Of a stretch of 64,000 nucleotides of DNA, positions 56,838 to 64,000 are shown one piece after another. The stretch is from Bombella pluederhausensis (GTDB lineage: Bacteria; Pseudomonadota; Alphaproteobacteria; Acetobacterales; Acetobacteraceae): the NCBI RefSeq assembly GCF_026385525.1, contig NZ_JANIDY010000002.1, positions 310,001-374,000 on the forward strand. Reading direction: 5' to 3'. Within the stretch, counting starts at the first letter, position 1, and every line of letters begins with the position of its first letter. The notes below the pieces were generated by a model that was not told the DNA's origin, did no database searches, and worked only from the letters and a program-made list of their open reading frames with translations. The translations under genes were made by a program, and so were the position numbers.

Positions 56838-59702
56838 GTGCGGCTTATCAGACGGGGCATTGCCCTCATGCTGGGTGGAGGACTGATCTTTCCGGCCTTG
56901 TTGGTGTGTTCTGCTCAGGCAGAGGACCGCACAACGGTGAAACAGACAGTTCCCGAGACTTCTCATAAACCATCCCGTGAGACATCCGGGACTGGCCGGG
57001 CGCTTCAGGCGGCTCATGCCAGCGCCCAGCCCGTTGAAATGCTGACAGTCACAGGGTCTTTCCTCCAGGGTGGGCGGAAGACTTCACCCAATCCGGTGCA
57101 GACCATCACGGGGAAAGACATACAGCGCAGTGCCGTGACCTCTCTGGGGGATTATCTGCAACGGATGCCCTCCATCGGGTCCTCCGGTTCGCCGAACAGC
57201 ATGACGAATGGCGGCAAGGGAGCATCCTGCACGGACCTGCGCAATCTGGGGCAGGGGCGGGTTCTGGTGCTGATTGACGGGCATCGGGCACCGCTCAATG
57301 CCGGGTCTGAATGTGTGGACCTTAACACTATCCCTTTGCAGCAGATTGAGAAGGTGGAAATCCTCAAGGATGGCGGGTCTGGCCTGTATGGGGCGGATGC
57401 CGTTGCGGGTGTCATCAACATCCATCTGCGTCATGATCTGACGGGAAGCAACATCACCATGCGGGGGAGCATCACGCAGGTGGGGGATGCCCGGGGTGGA
57501 GAGATTTCCGCCTATCATGGCATGAATTTTGATGAAGGACGGGGCAATGTCACGATAGCGGGCAGTTACAGCACGACCGGACCTATCTATAACCGGGACC
57601 GTGGCTGGTCGGCCCTGCCACAGAATGATAATCCGGCCACGGGCAGCCCCAGTTACGGGTCATCCATCATTCCATCGGGTGTCCTTATCAACCCACAGAC
57701 AGGGCAGAAGATGGTGCCGGACGGGCAGGGTGGTTTCCGCCGTTTCACGAGTGGTGACCTCTATAATTTCGCCCGTTACTCCACGATTATGAACCGCCAT
57801 GATGATGGGACGGCCTCCATTGATGCCCATGAGCGTTTTTCCAGCTTTGTGACACTCTATGGAACCATGCGTTACAGCCATACGCTTGTAGGCCGCACCC
57901 AGTCCCCAGCCCCGATACAGGGGAGCGTGCCGCCTTCCACTTTGTCATCTTCATGGATACTGCCTGCGGCCAGCCCCTATAATCCGTGGGGGATGGATGC
58001 ATCTGTTATCAAACGGGCAGAGGATGTCGGGCCACGGCGCAATAACATCAATACGGATACGTGGACGTTCCTGCCCGGATTGAAAGGGAAGTTGGGTGCC
58101 GGATGGGATTATGATGCCTCCTACACCTATGGGCGGAGCCATCTGTCATCTCATACGCAGGATATGATCAATTATCGCAATCTTCTGGAGACGACAGGGA
58201 CGAAGCAGCTGGATGTGACCAATCCTCGCAGTGCCGTGGTGTACGATCCAAGCATCTGTCAGGCATCGCAGGGCTGCGTGTTGCAGAGCCCTTTTGCGCC
58301 TTATAGCCAGCAGGCAAAGGATTATATTCGTTTCACCCAGAGGGACCGGGCCACCTATCAGCTGCGGGACACGATGCTGCGTCTGCGGAACCCGCATCTT
58401 TTCGCTCTGCCGTGGCGTTATGCAGGGCCTGTCGGGGTGGCCATGGGCATGGAACACAGAGGCGAGCAGTTAAGCTATCATCCTGATGCGTTGGTGGCAC
58501 AGGGAGCATCCACAGGGGCAGCTGGTGCTTATACGGGCGGTGGTTTCACCGTGTCGGAAGGGTATGGCGAGATTCAGTTGCCTCTGCTGAAGCGTGCTCC
58601 GTTCGCACGGGACCTGACGGTCGATCTTCAGGGGCGTGTTTCTTCATACAGCCATTACGGCACACCGCTGAACTGGAAGACCGGCCTGCACTGGGCACCG
58701 GTTCAGGATGTAGCCTTTCGGGGGACGCTGGGTACGTCTTTCCGGCAGCCGGGCCTGTATGATGTCTATGGTGGTCAGACATTGAGTTATGCCTCAGCGT
58801 CCGACCCCTGCGCCCATGTCAGCAGTTATGGCAGTAATGCGGGGGCCGTGCGGGCACGCTGCCAGAAGGAGGGGATTAATCCGGCCAGTTTCACCTCCTC
58901 ACTGGTGGGGCAATTACCGACTCTTTCCGGTGGCAATCCACGGCTGGGGCCGGAATATGGACGCACGGCAACGGTGGGGATGGATATTACGCCCCGTTCC
59001 CTCAAATCATTACAGCTTTCCGTGGATTATTGGCATTATAGCTTGCGTGACATGATTTCGACCCTCAGCACGCAGACGCTTCTGGATGGGTGCTATACGG
59101 GCAGTGAGCCTGATTTCTGTAGTGCCATTCTGCCCCGGTCCAGTAGCGGGCAGATCACGGCCATTGAGGCCCTGCCGCAGAATATCGGTGCCCTGAAAAC
59201 GGATGGTCTGGATTTCAGCCTGCGCTACAGTCTGGCCTTGAGTGACAGGGATCAGCTGAGCTTCTATGAAAATACCCAGTATCTTCTGAGTTACAGGCAG
59301 AAGCTGACCCGTAACGGTAACTGGCAGAATTACACGGGCCGTCTGCTCTACCTGAATGGTAGCGGGCGACCACGGGAGCAGCATTACATCAGCACGACAT
59401 GGCGTCATGACCATATCAGTCTTATCTGGATGACCCGTATCATCAGCGGCATGAAGATGAATGACGGCCACTGGGACCTAGACCCGGCAACATCCGGGCG
59501 GACCCATGTTGGCGGAACGATCCTGCATGATGTGACGGTGACGAGCCGGTGGCATCAGTTCCAGCTGATGGGCGGTATCAGCAATCTTTTCAATCGCCGA
59601 CCGCCTTTCGTGCCGGACGGGGCCTTTAACACCGCCTTTTCTCAATATTCAGGCTATATCGCCGGAAGAAGCTTCTTCCTTCAGATGGGGGCTGATTTCT
59701 AG
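56838..59702 (+). CDS. TonB-dependent outer-membrane receptor
   Basis: The 954-residue receptor imports a bound substrate across the outer membrane using TonB energy. A signal peptide (IALMLGGGLIFPALLVCSAQA) is followed by a short Ser/Thr-rich linker, the plug domain (about 70-190: NPVQTITGKDIQRSAVTSLG, GQGRVLVLIDGHRAP, IEKVEILKDGGSGLYGADAV, AGVINIHLR) and a 22-strand barrel ending SFFLQMGADF with a terminal phenylalanine. I use the GTG at 56838 with GAGGGG just before it. The substrate is unknown; iron carriers, vitamin B12 and sugars are all possible. It splits the hydrogenase-like cluster. Its last 77 bases overlap the convergent lipid kinase gene. Confidence 0.92.
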   Translation: MRLIRRGIALMLGGGLIFPALLVCSAQAEDRTTVKQTVPETSHKPSRETSGTGRALQAAHASAQPVEMLTVTGSFLQGGRKTSPNPVQTITGKDIQRSAVTSLGDYLQRMPSIGSSGSPNSMTNGGKGASCTDLRNLGQGRVLVLIDGHRAPLNAGSECVDLNTIPLQQIEKVEILKDGGSGLYGADAVAGVINIHLRHDLTGSNITMRGSITQVGDARGGEISAYHGMNFDEGRGNVTIAGSYSTTGPIYNRDRGWSALPQNDNPATGSPSYGSSIIPSGVLINPQTGQKMVPDGQGGFRRFTSGDLYNFARYSTIMNRHDDGTASIDAHERFSSFVTLYGTMRYSHTLVGRTQSPAPIQGSVPPSTLSSSWILPAASPYNPWGMDASVIKRAEDVGPRRNNINTDTWTFLPGLKGKLGAGWDYDASYTYGRSHLSSHTQDMINYRNLLETTGTKQLDVTNPRSAVVYDPSICQASQGCVLQSPFAPYSQQAKDYIRFTQRDRATYQLRDTMLRLRNPHLFALPWRYAGPVGVAMGMEHRGEQLSYHPDALVAQGASTGAAGAYTGGGFTVSEGYGEIQLPLLKRAPFARDLTVDLQGRVSSYSHYGTPLNWKTGLHWAPVQDVAFRGTLGTSFRQPGLYDVYGGQTLSYASASDPCAHVSSYGSNAGAVRARCQKEGINPASFTSSLVGQLPTLSGGNPRLGPEYGRTATVGMDITPRSLKSLQLSVDYWHYSLRDMISTLSTQTLLDGCYTGSEPDFCSAILPRSSSGQITAIEALPQNIGALKTDGLDFSLRYSLALSDRDQLSFYENTQYLLSYRQKLTRNGNWQNYTGRLLYLNGSGRPREQHYISTTWRHDHISLIWMTRIISGMKMNDGHWDLDPATSGRTHVGGTILHDVTVTSRWHQFQLMGGISNLFNRRPPFVPDGAFNTAFSQYSGYIAGRSFFLQMGADF

Positions 59703-60603
59703 TCGGGCAGATGATCTGCAAAGGAGTGGGTGCGCTGGCGATGCAGCACGGTGTCATGCCGCGAAAATCACCGTCACTTTGTACTGGTACGGGCTTATTG
59801 CCAGAGCAGGTAATGGTCTGGCCTTTGATGTAAGAGACGGCAGGGTCTGGACATGGTTTGCGGCAGCAAAAGGCCAGTAACTGCCTGAGCAGGGCCAGAG
59901 GGTTTAGTCGGTGCAGCATGAAGATGGAAAAACCGGGTTCCTCATGATGGTTATGAGGGAACAACCTGAAAGGCCCGCCATAAAGCCGCCCTTTGGACAT
60001 GATGGTCAGGCAGGAGTGGTATGTCCTGCCATCCACGCAGGTTTCAAAAGCAGGGAAAGGATAGGCAAAGGGTAGGCGCAGCGCCGTCAGAGCATAGGCC
60101 AGTCGTCCGATACGCTTCTTGAGCGTAGAGGAAAGCTGCTGCACCACCCATCCATCCAGTCCTATACCGGCCATCTGAAGGAACAGGGTCGGGCTGGTCT
60201 GGCCTTCTGTGGTGAGCCATCCCGGCCAGAGTGTGCGGGTCTGCCCGCTGGCAATCAGGGTGGCGTTATGGGCATCAGAGAAGGGAATGTTCAGTTCCAG
60301 TGCCAGTACATTGGCGGAGCCGACAGGCCAGAGGGACAGCGGGCAGGGGTTTTCCATCATGGCATGGGCGATCTCGGCAATCGTCCCATCACCGCCTCCG
60401 GCAATGATGAAGTCTGTTTCTGGTGGGCGGTTCTGTACGATGTCCGCAGCATGTCCTTGGTAACGGGTCTTCGTGACTTGTACGGTCAATCCAGCCCGTT
60501 CCAGATGCTGCACGAAGCCAGTCAGTCGTTTTTCGGAATAATGCCCCGCAGTCGGATTGACGATGAGCAGGGCCTTGCGAGGGGTGGGGGATGATGCCGT
60601 CAC
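59626..60603 (-). CDS. Diacylglycerol/lipid kinase family protein (YegS-like)
   Basis: The 325-residue protein has the DAGK catalytic signature: LLIVNPTAGHYSEKRLTGF at the start, FIIAGGGDGTIAEIAHAMM with the GGGDGT nucleotide loop, and LWPVGSANVLALELNIP. The C-terminal beta domain includes CLTIMSKGRLYGGPFRLFP and the closing PVQSDGDFRG. Roughly the last 25 residues go beyond the normal end of the family and are read from the antisense of the receptor gene's 3' end. The enzyme would phosphorylate diacylglycerol or a related membrane lipid. It is divergent from the HyfI-like gene with 112 bases between. Confidence 0.88.
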   Translation of the reverse strand: MTASSPTPRKALLIVNPTAGHYSEKRLTGFVQHLERAGLTVQVTKTRYQGHAADIVQNRPPETDFIIAGGGDGTIAEIAHAMMENPCPLSLWPVGSANVLALELNIPFSDAHNATLIASGQTRTLWPGWLTTEGQTSPTLFLQMAGIGLDGWVVQQLSSTLKKRIGRLAYALTALRLPFAYPFPAFETCVDGRTYHSCLTIMSKGRLYGGPFRLFPHNHHEEPGFSIFMLHRLNPLALLRQLLAFCCRKPCPDPAVSYIKGQTITCSGNKPVPVQSDGDFRGMTPCCIASAPTPLQIICPTRNQPPSEGRSFFRRYSLNIEKRRC

Positions 60604-60715
60604 GGGGGTAGTTACTTCACTCTGGGCTGGAACAGGACGGACCTATATAGTGCCCGTTTTGAAACCTCTGTTACAGGTTTTTATCTCCCTTTGTTCTTGT
60701 GAGGGTCATTTCGCC

Positions 60716-61234
60716 ATGCAGCCTGCCCCCCTGACCATGATGCTTGCCTTTCTGGACGTGCAGAAATGGCGTCCCCGGCCTCTGAGGCGGCAGGGGCGGC
60801 GCATCCGTTTATTTACTCTGGAGGCAGGAAGCTGTGAGGGCTGTGCGATGGAGCTGGTATCTTTGGGGAGCAGCGCTTACCCGCTGGAGGGTAGTGGTTT
60901 TCAGCGGGTTCAACACCCGGAAGATGCTGACTGGCTGCTGGTTACGGGCTCTGTGATACGTTCCTGTGCCAGTGCGCTGGCCAGTGCGTGGGAGGCCATG
61001 CCCGCCGGGCGTAGTCTCGTGGCTGTGGGAGACTGTGCTTATAATGGTGGGCTATGGAAGAATAATTACGCCACGCTGGGCGGTCTTCATGCGCTCAGCC
61101 GGGTTTACAGTTCTATCCCCGGCTGTCCGCCGTCACCTTCTGCTATTCTTCAGGCGTTGGTGGAGCTGGCAGAAGGTGGTTCGTCCTCGACAGGCTCCCA
61201 GGCTTCTTCAGCTTCACGGCGCAGACGCCAGTAA
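60716..61234 (+). CDS. HyfI/HycG/NuoB-like small subunit
   Basis: The 172-residue protein is the Fe-S small subunit expected for the large subunit encoded 4 kb upstream. Cysteines fit the NuoB/HyfI pattern for one [4Fe-4S] cluster: C40 and C43 in EAGSCEGCAMEL, C107 in AVGDCAYNGG and C137 in SIPGCPPSPSAIL. IRSCASAL stands where relatives have the GPVTxx loop. The ATG at 60716 has GAGGG about ten bases upstream; a longer frame starts at 60557. E. coli HyfI is about 250 residues, so this is short. The last 85 bases overlap the convergent pssA gene, and the tail SSSTGSQASSASRRRRQ probably has no function. Confidence 0.82.
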   Translation: MQPAPLTMMLAFLDVQKWRPRPLRRQGRRIRLFTLEAGSCEGCAMELVSLGSSAYPLEGSGFQRVQHPEDADWLLVTGSVIRSCASALASAWEAMPAGRSLVAVGDCAYNGGLWKNNYATLGGLHALSRVYSSIPGCPPSPSAILQALVELAEGGSSSTGSQASSASRRRRQ

Positions 61235-62016
61235 GAGCGGCGGGACAGCGGAATCATGACGAGGTAGAGCAGCCCGGCTGCTGCCAGTGCACCCCATGGT
61301 TCTGCAATGAGAATGGCCGTGTAAGCCCCTGTCCCGACCAGCATCGGCAGGATGTACCGGGATGGCACCTTGAAATTCTTGAAGGACCAGATCGGCAGGG
61401 TGGAGACCAGAAGCAGGGCCGTGACAATCAGGCAGCCCGCTGCCAGCCACGGGGAATGAGCAAAATGCTCTATCCCTGTCAGATGGTTGCGTTTGGCTTC
61501 CAGCCCAAGGAAAACTGGGAACAGGGCCAGCCCAGCCCCTGCCGGTGCCGGAACGCCAGAGAAGAAATTGGCGGCATATTCCGGTGCTGTGTCATCATCC
61601 AGTGCCGAGTTGAAGCGAGCCAGACGCAACGCCATGCAGACAGTGAAGAAGATGAAGGGAATGAAGGCCAGACGCTGCGTGGCGGGGAGTGCCCAGAGCA
61701 TGAGGATGAAGGGCGGTACCACGCCAAAGCAGACGAAGTCCGAAAGACTGTCGAATTCTGCACCGAAGCGTGACGTGCCCTTCAGCAGGCGGGCGATGCG
61801 GCCATCCAGCCCGTCCATGCAGGCAGCCAGCAGCAGGGCCGCCGCTGCATGGGTGAAATGACCCGTCATGGAGAACTTGATGGCACTCAGCCCCGCACAG
61901 AGGCCGAGCATCGTCAGGATGTTCGGGACAAGCCGGTTGAAGGAAAGCCCATGAACCCGGCGCCGCTTGCGCCGGTATCTGTGCATGATGGTCGTGCCGG
62001 GAGATGGCTTCTGCAT
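61150..62016 (-). CDS. pssA: CDP-diacylglycerol-serine O-phosphatidyltransferase
   Basis: The 288-residue integral membrane enzyme makes phosphatidylserine. The CDP-alcohol phosphotransferase motif is intact: CMDGLDGRIARLLKGTSRFG followed by AEFDSLSDFV, with all the catalytic aspartates. About eight helices surround it. GAGGG lies eight bases before the ATG at 62016. It follows psd by ten bases in one operon. The C-terminal tail (EEAWEPVEDEPPSASSTNA) overlaps the end of the HyfI-like gene. Confidence 0.94.
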   Translation of the reverse strand: MQKPSPGTTIMHRYRRKRRRVHGLSFNRLVPNILTMLGLCAGLSAIKFSMTGHFTHAAAALLLAACMDGLDGRIARLLKGTSRFGAEFDSLSDFVCFGVVPPFILMLWALPATQRLAFIPFIFFTVCMALRLARFNSALDDDTAPEYAANFFSGVPAPAGAGLALFPVFLGLEAKRNHLTGIEHFAHSPWLAAGCLIVTALLLVSTLPIWSFKNFKVPSRYILPMLVGTGAYTAILIAEPWGALAAAGLLYLVMIPLSRRSYWRLRREAEEAWEPVEDEPPSASSTNA

Positions 62017-62026
62017 ATGATGGCCC

Positions 62027-62716
62027 TCAGAGCTTCGCTATGACCGTCTCGCCTCCGATCATCGTCTGCCCTTCCAGAACATCGGGGGTGACACCCGGCG
62101 GCAGATAGATATCCGTGCGGGACCCGAAGCGGATGAGACCAAAAAGCTCGCCAGCCTGTACCTGCTCACCTTCCTTCACATCACAGAGGATGCGGCGGGC
62201 CACAAGCCCAGCAATCTGCACAACAGCTACCTGACGGCCATCTTTAAGGGTTACACGCAGCTCGTTGCGTTCATTATGCTCAGACGCTTTATCCAGACTG
62301 GCATTGAGGAATTTGCCAGCATGATAGGCGATCTTGGTTACCGTCCCACTGACGGGCATACGGTTCACATGCACATCCAGCACGGAGAGGAAGGTCGAAA
62401 CACGCCAGACCGGCTCACTGCCCATCTCCAGCGCAGGCGGTGGCGCCACCATGGAGACGCCCGTCACACGTCCATCTGCACTGGAGAGGACGAGATTGTC
62501 ACCCTGCGGAGATGTCCGCCGTGGGTTACGGAAGAAGTACAGGCAGAAGCCGGTGAAAGCAAAGCCCGCTGTACCAAGTGCCCGTGTCAGCCGCCACGGC
62601 GTGGCTCGTCCCAGCACACCGGCCAGCAGGCCAATGCCAAGGAACGGTGTTGCCGCACGGTGCGGCGGAGCAAGGACGAGTTTGAAAGATTTGATCAGTG
62701 ACATGAGATTACTCAT
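62027..62716 (-). CDS. psd: Phosphatidylserine decarboxylase
   Basis: The 229-residue enzyme converts phosphatidylserine to phosphatidylethanolamine. It is the short archaeal-like type: [18 protein letters not shown] is the conserved core and [15 protein letters not shown] near the C-terminus has the Gly-Ser site where the protein cuts itself to form the pyruvoyl cofactor. Two N-terminal helices anchor it in the membrane. With pssA it makes up a complete PE branch. Confidence 0.94.
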   Translation of the reverse strand: MSNLMSLIKSFKLVLAPPHRAATPFLGIGLLAGVLGRATPWRLTRALGTAGFAFTGFCLYFFRNPRRTSPQGDNLVLSSADGRVTGVSMVAPPPALEMGSEPVWRVSTFLSVLDVHVNRMPVSGTVTKIAYHAGKFLNASLDKASEHNERNELRVTLKDGRQVAVVQIAGLVARRILCDVKEGEQVQAGELFGLIRFGSRTDIYLPPGVTPDVLEGQTMIGGETVIAKL

Positions 62717-62856
62717 ACGTCACCTGCCGGATGGGTCAAGTATTTCGTTATGAAGGGGGCTGTGGTTGCGGCTGTGGGGAAAAGGCCCCATCTTGAGGGT
62801 ATGGTGTCTGTTATCCCGCTGTTTTCTGCGGGATTTCCTGTAGAAGGAGAGAGCGT

Positions 62857-63564
62857 ATGAGTGTGGAGATCAGACCTGTTTCTGCGTTTCAGGATAATTA
62901 TATCTGGTTCGTCCGGCAGGGGGATGGCCCGTGGGTGGTGATTGATCCCGGAGAGGCGGGCCCAGCAGAGGCAGTGCTGGGAGCGGAGGCCCCGGCTGCC
63001 ATCCTTCTGACCCATCATCATGGGGACCATGTCGGCGGTGCTGAGGCCCTGAAGCAGCGCTATGATGTTCCTGTCTATGGCCCATCTGATGTGGCCGCTG
63101 TCGATCATCCTTTGAAGAATGGCGATGTGCTCTCCATTGCAGGGCTGACCTTTCATGTCATGGCGACACCCGGCCATACGCTGGACCATCTCTGCTATGC
63201 GCTGGAGGGAGAAAAGCCGGCCCTGTTTAGTGGGGATACGCTGTTCAGCGGGGGGAGTGGGCGTCTGTTTGAGGGCAGTGCGGAACAGCTTTTCACCAGT
63301 TTCCGTCAGTTTGATGATCTGCCGGATGATACCCTGCTCTGCCCCGGCCATGAATATACGCAGGGGAACCTGAAATTCATTGCGTCATTGGGGGAGAAGC
63401 CCCCAGCCCTTGAGGCCCGCATGGCAGAGGTTGCGAAGCTTCGGGCGGAAGGGCGGCCATCCGTGCCCGTGCTGCTGGGTGTGGAGCGGCGGACCAATCC
63501 CTTCCTCATGGCCCGGACACCGGAAGAACTGGCCCGCCTGCGGAAGCAGAAAGACCAGTTCTGA
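62857..63564 (+). CDS. gloB: Hydroxyacylglutathione hydrolase (glyoxalase II)
   Basis: The 235-residue metallo-beta-lactamase-fold enzyme splits S-lactoylglutathione in methylglyoxal detoxification. The metal motif is ILLTHHHGDHVGGAEAL. Later ligands lie in ATPGHTLDHLCY, FSGDTLFSGGSGRLFEG and CPGHEYTQGNLKF. GGAGAGAG precedes the start. A short hairpin (ATCCCGC/GCGGGAT, 62813-62834) lies just upstream. Confidence 0.94.
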   Translation: MSVEIRPVSAFQDNYIWFVRQGDGPWVVIDPGEAGPAEAVLGAEAPAAILLTHHHGDHVGGAEALKQRYDVPVYGPSDVAAVDHPLKNGDVLSIAGLTFHVMATPGHTLDHLCYALEGEKPALFSGDTLFSGGSGRLFEGSAEQLFTSFRQFDDLPDDTLLCPGHEYTQGNLKFIASLGEKPPALEARMAEVAKLRAEGRPSVPVLLGVERRTNPFLMARTPEELARLRKQKDQF

Positions 63565-63568
63565 CGGC

Positions 63569-64000
63569 TCAGGCGGTACGGATATCCAGTCCGATATCCA
63601 GAGCTTTCACGCTATGGGTCAGCCAGCCGAGTGAGAGAATGTCCACGCCGCTTTCAGCGATGCTGCGGGCGGTGTCGGGCGTGATGCCGCCGGAGGCCTC
63701 GGCAATGGCACGGCCTTCAATCATGTTCACGGCTTCCCGCAGCATGGCGGGGGTCATGTTGTCCAGCAGGTAGGCGTCTGGCCCATCAGGGCATTGCAGG
63801 GCTTCGGCAAGCTGGGTGAGGGAGTCCACTTCCAGCTCGATCTTCATGAGATGCCCGGCCCGTTGGCGGGCAGCGGCCAGAGCTGCGGGAATGTTGCTGC
63901 CAAACAGGGCCAGATGATTATCCTTGAGCATGATGGCATCATCCAGCCGGTGGCGATGATTGCTGCCACCACCGGCCCGGACAGCATATTTCTGTAAGGC
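63569..64000 (-). CDS. nadC: Nicotinate-nucleotide pyrophosphorylase (5' part outside window)
   Basis: The frame is open to the right edge, so only the C-terminal 143 residues or so are seen. The edge-proximal sequence LQKYAVRAGGGSNHRHRLDD, then AIMLKDNHLALFG, is the NadC signature; KIELEVDSLTQLAEALQ, DAYLLDNMTPAMLREAV and EASGGITPDTARSIAESGVD complete the quinolinate-binding barrel. NadC joins quinolinate and PRPP in NAD synthesis. It converges on gloB with four bases between stops. Confidence 0.93.
   Translation of the reverse strand, partial: ALQKYAVRAGGGSNHRHRLDDAIMLKDNHLALFGSNIPAALAAARQRAGHLMKIELEVDSLTQLAEALQCPDGPDAYLLDNMTPAMLREAVNMIEGRAIAEASGGITPDTARSIAESGVDILSLGWLTHSVKALDIGLDIRTA

Noticed and set aside
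62813-62834. ATCCCGC/GCGGGAT inverted repeat before gloB
   Set aside because: The arms are only 7 bases and the site overlaps the expected leader; too weak to call an operator.

Overview
The window is a GC-rich chromosomal segment that is almost entirely coding, with no intergenic stretch over 300 bases. Gene content and style point to an alphaproteobacterium, most likely an acetic acid bacterium (Acetobacteraceae): a GANTC methylase of the CcrM type, a carA-carB-greA block, yqeY/dnaG/rpoD, LptD-SurA-RsmA, rpsF-rpsR-rplI with a long acidic L9, and a MoxR-DUF58-DUF4159 operon. The genus cannot be fixed from the sequence alone. I found no tRNA, rRNA, CRISPR array or insertion sequence.

Layout. 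1-3.8 kb: RND multidrug efflux operon (minus strand; the pump gene runs off the left edge), preceded by a long palindrome. 4.1-7.3 kb: a CsbD-like and a GYF_2 membrane protein, then rnhB-ccrM behind a tight cluster of GANTC sites. 7.4-15.0 kb: a secreted ankyrin protein and the MoxR/DUF58/BatA-DUF4159/VWA operon. 15.3-18.9 kb: DUF1285, cca and an ABC exporter. 18.9-23.6 kb: an AT-rich orphan, rppH, ctpA, an EnvC-like protein and msrB. 23.7-30.2 kb: carA-carB-greA-ilvA (minus), where CarA carries an N-terminal helix-turn-helix-like segment and faces two copies of a palindrome. 30.4-38.6 kb: yqeY, two tandem EamA transporters, dnaG, rpoD and the rpsF operon. 38.8-49.0 kb: cfa, then the minus-strand outer-membrane block cysQ-sua5-lptF-lptG-lptD-surA-rsmA. 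49.2-51.4 kb: pepA and holC. 51.4-61.2 kb: a diverged complex-I/group-4-hydrogenase-like cluster. 61.2-64 kb: pssA-psd, gloB and the end of nadC.

The most unusual system is the cluster at 51.4-61.2 kb. Five genes joined by 1-4 base overlaps encode counterparts of HyfB, HyfC, HyfE, HyfF and HyfG. The HyfI/NuoB-like subunit lies about 4 kb further on, beyond a TonB-dependent receptor and a lipid kinase. The large subunit has lost all four cysteines that hold NiFe in hydrogenases, whereas the small subunit keeps the four cysteines for one Fe-S cluster. All six subunits are shorter than their E. coli Hyf counterparts, and the membrane subunits appear to have lost charged residues typical of ion-translocating relatives. 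This fits a reduced member of the energy-converting hydrogenase-related (Ehr) group with no known activity.

Regulatory signals worth attention are the GANTC cluster before rnhB-ccrM, the paired palindromes before the HTH-CarA gene, the 10-base-arm palindrome before the efflux operon and the palindrome before the TonB receptor. Several strong stem-loop terminators separate the transcription units.
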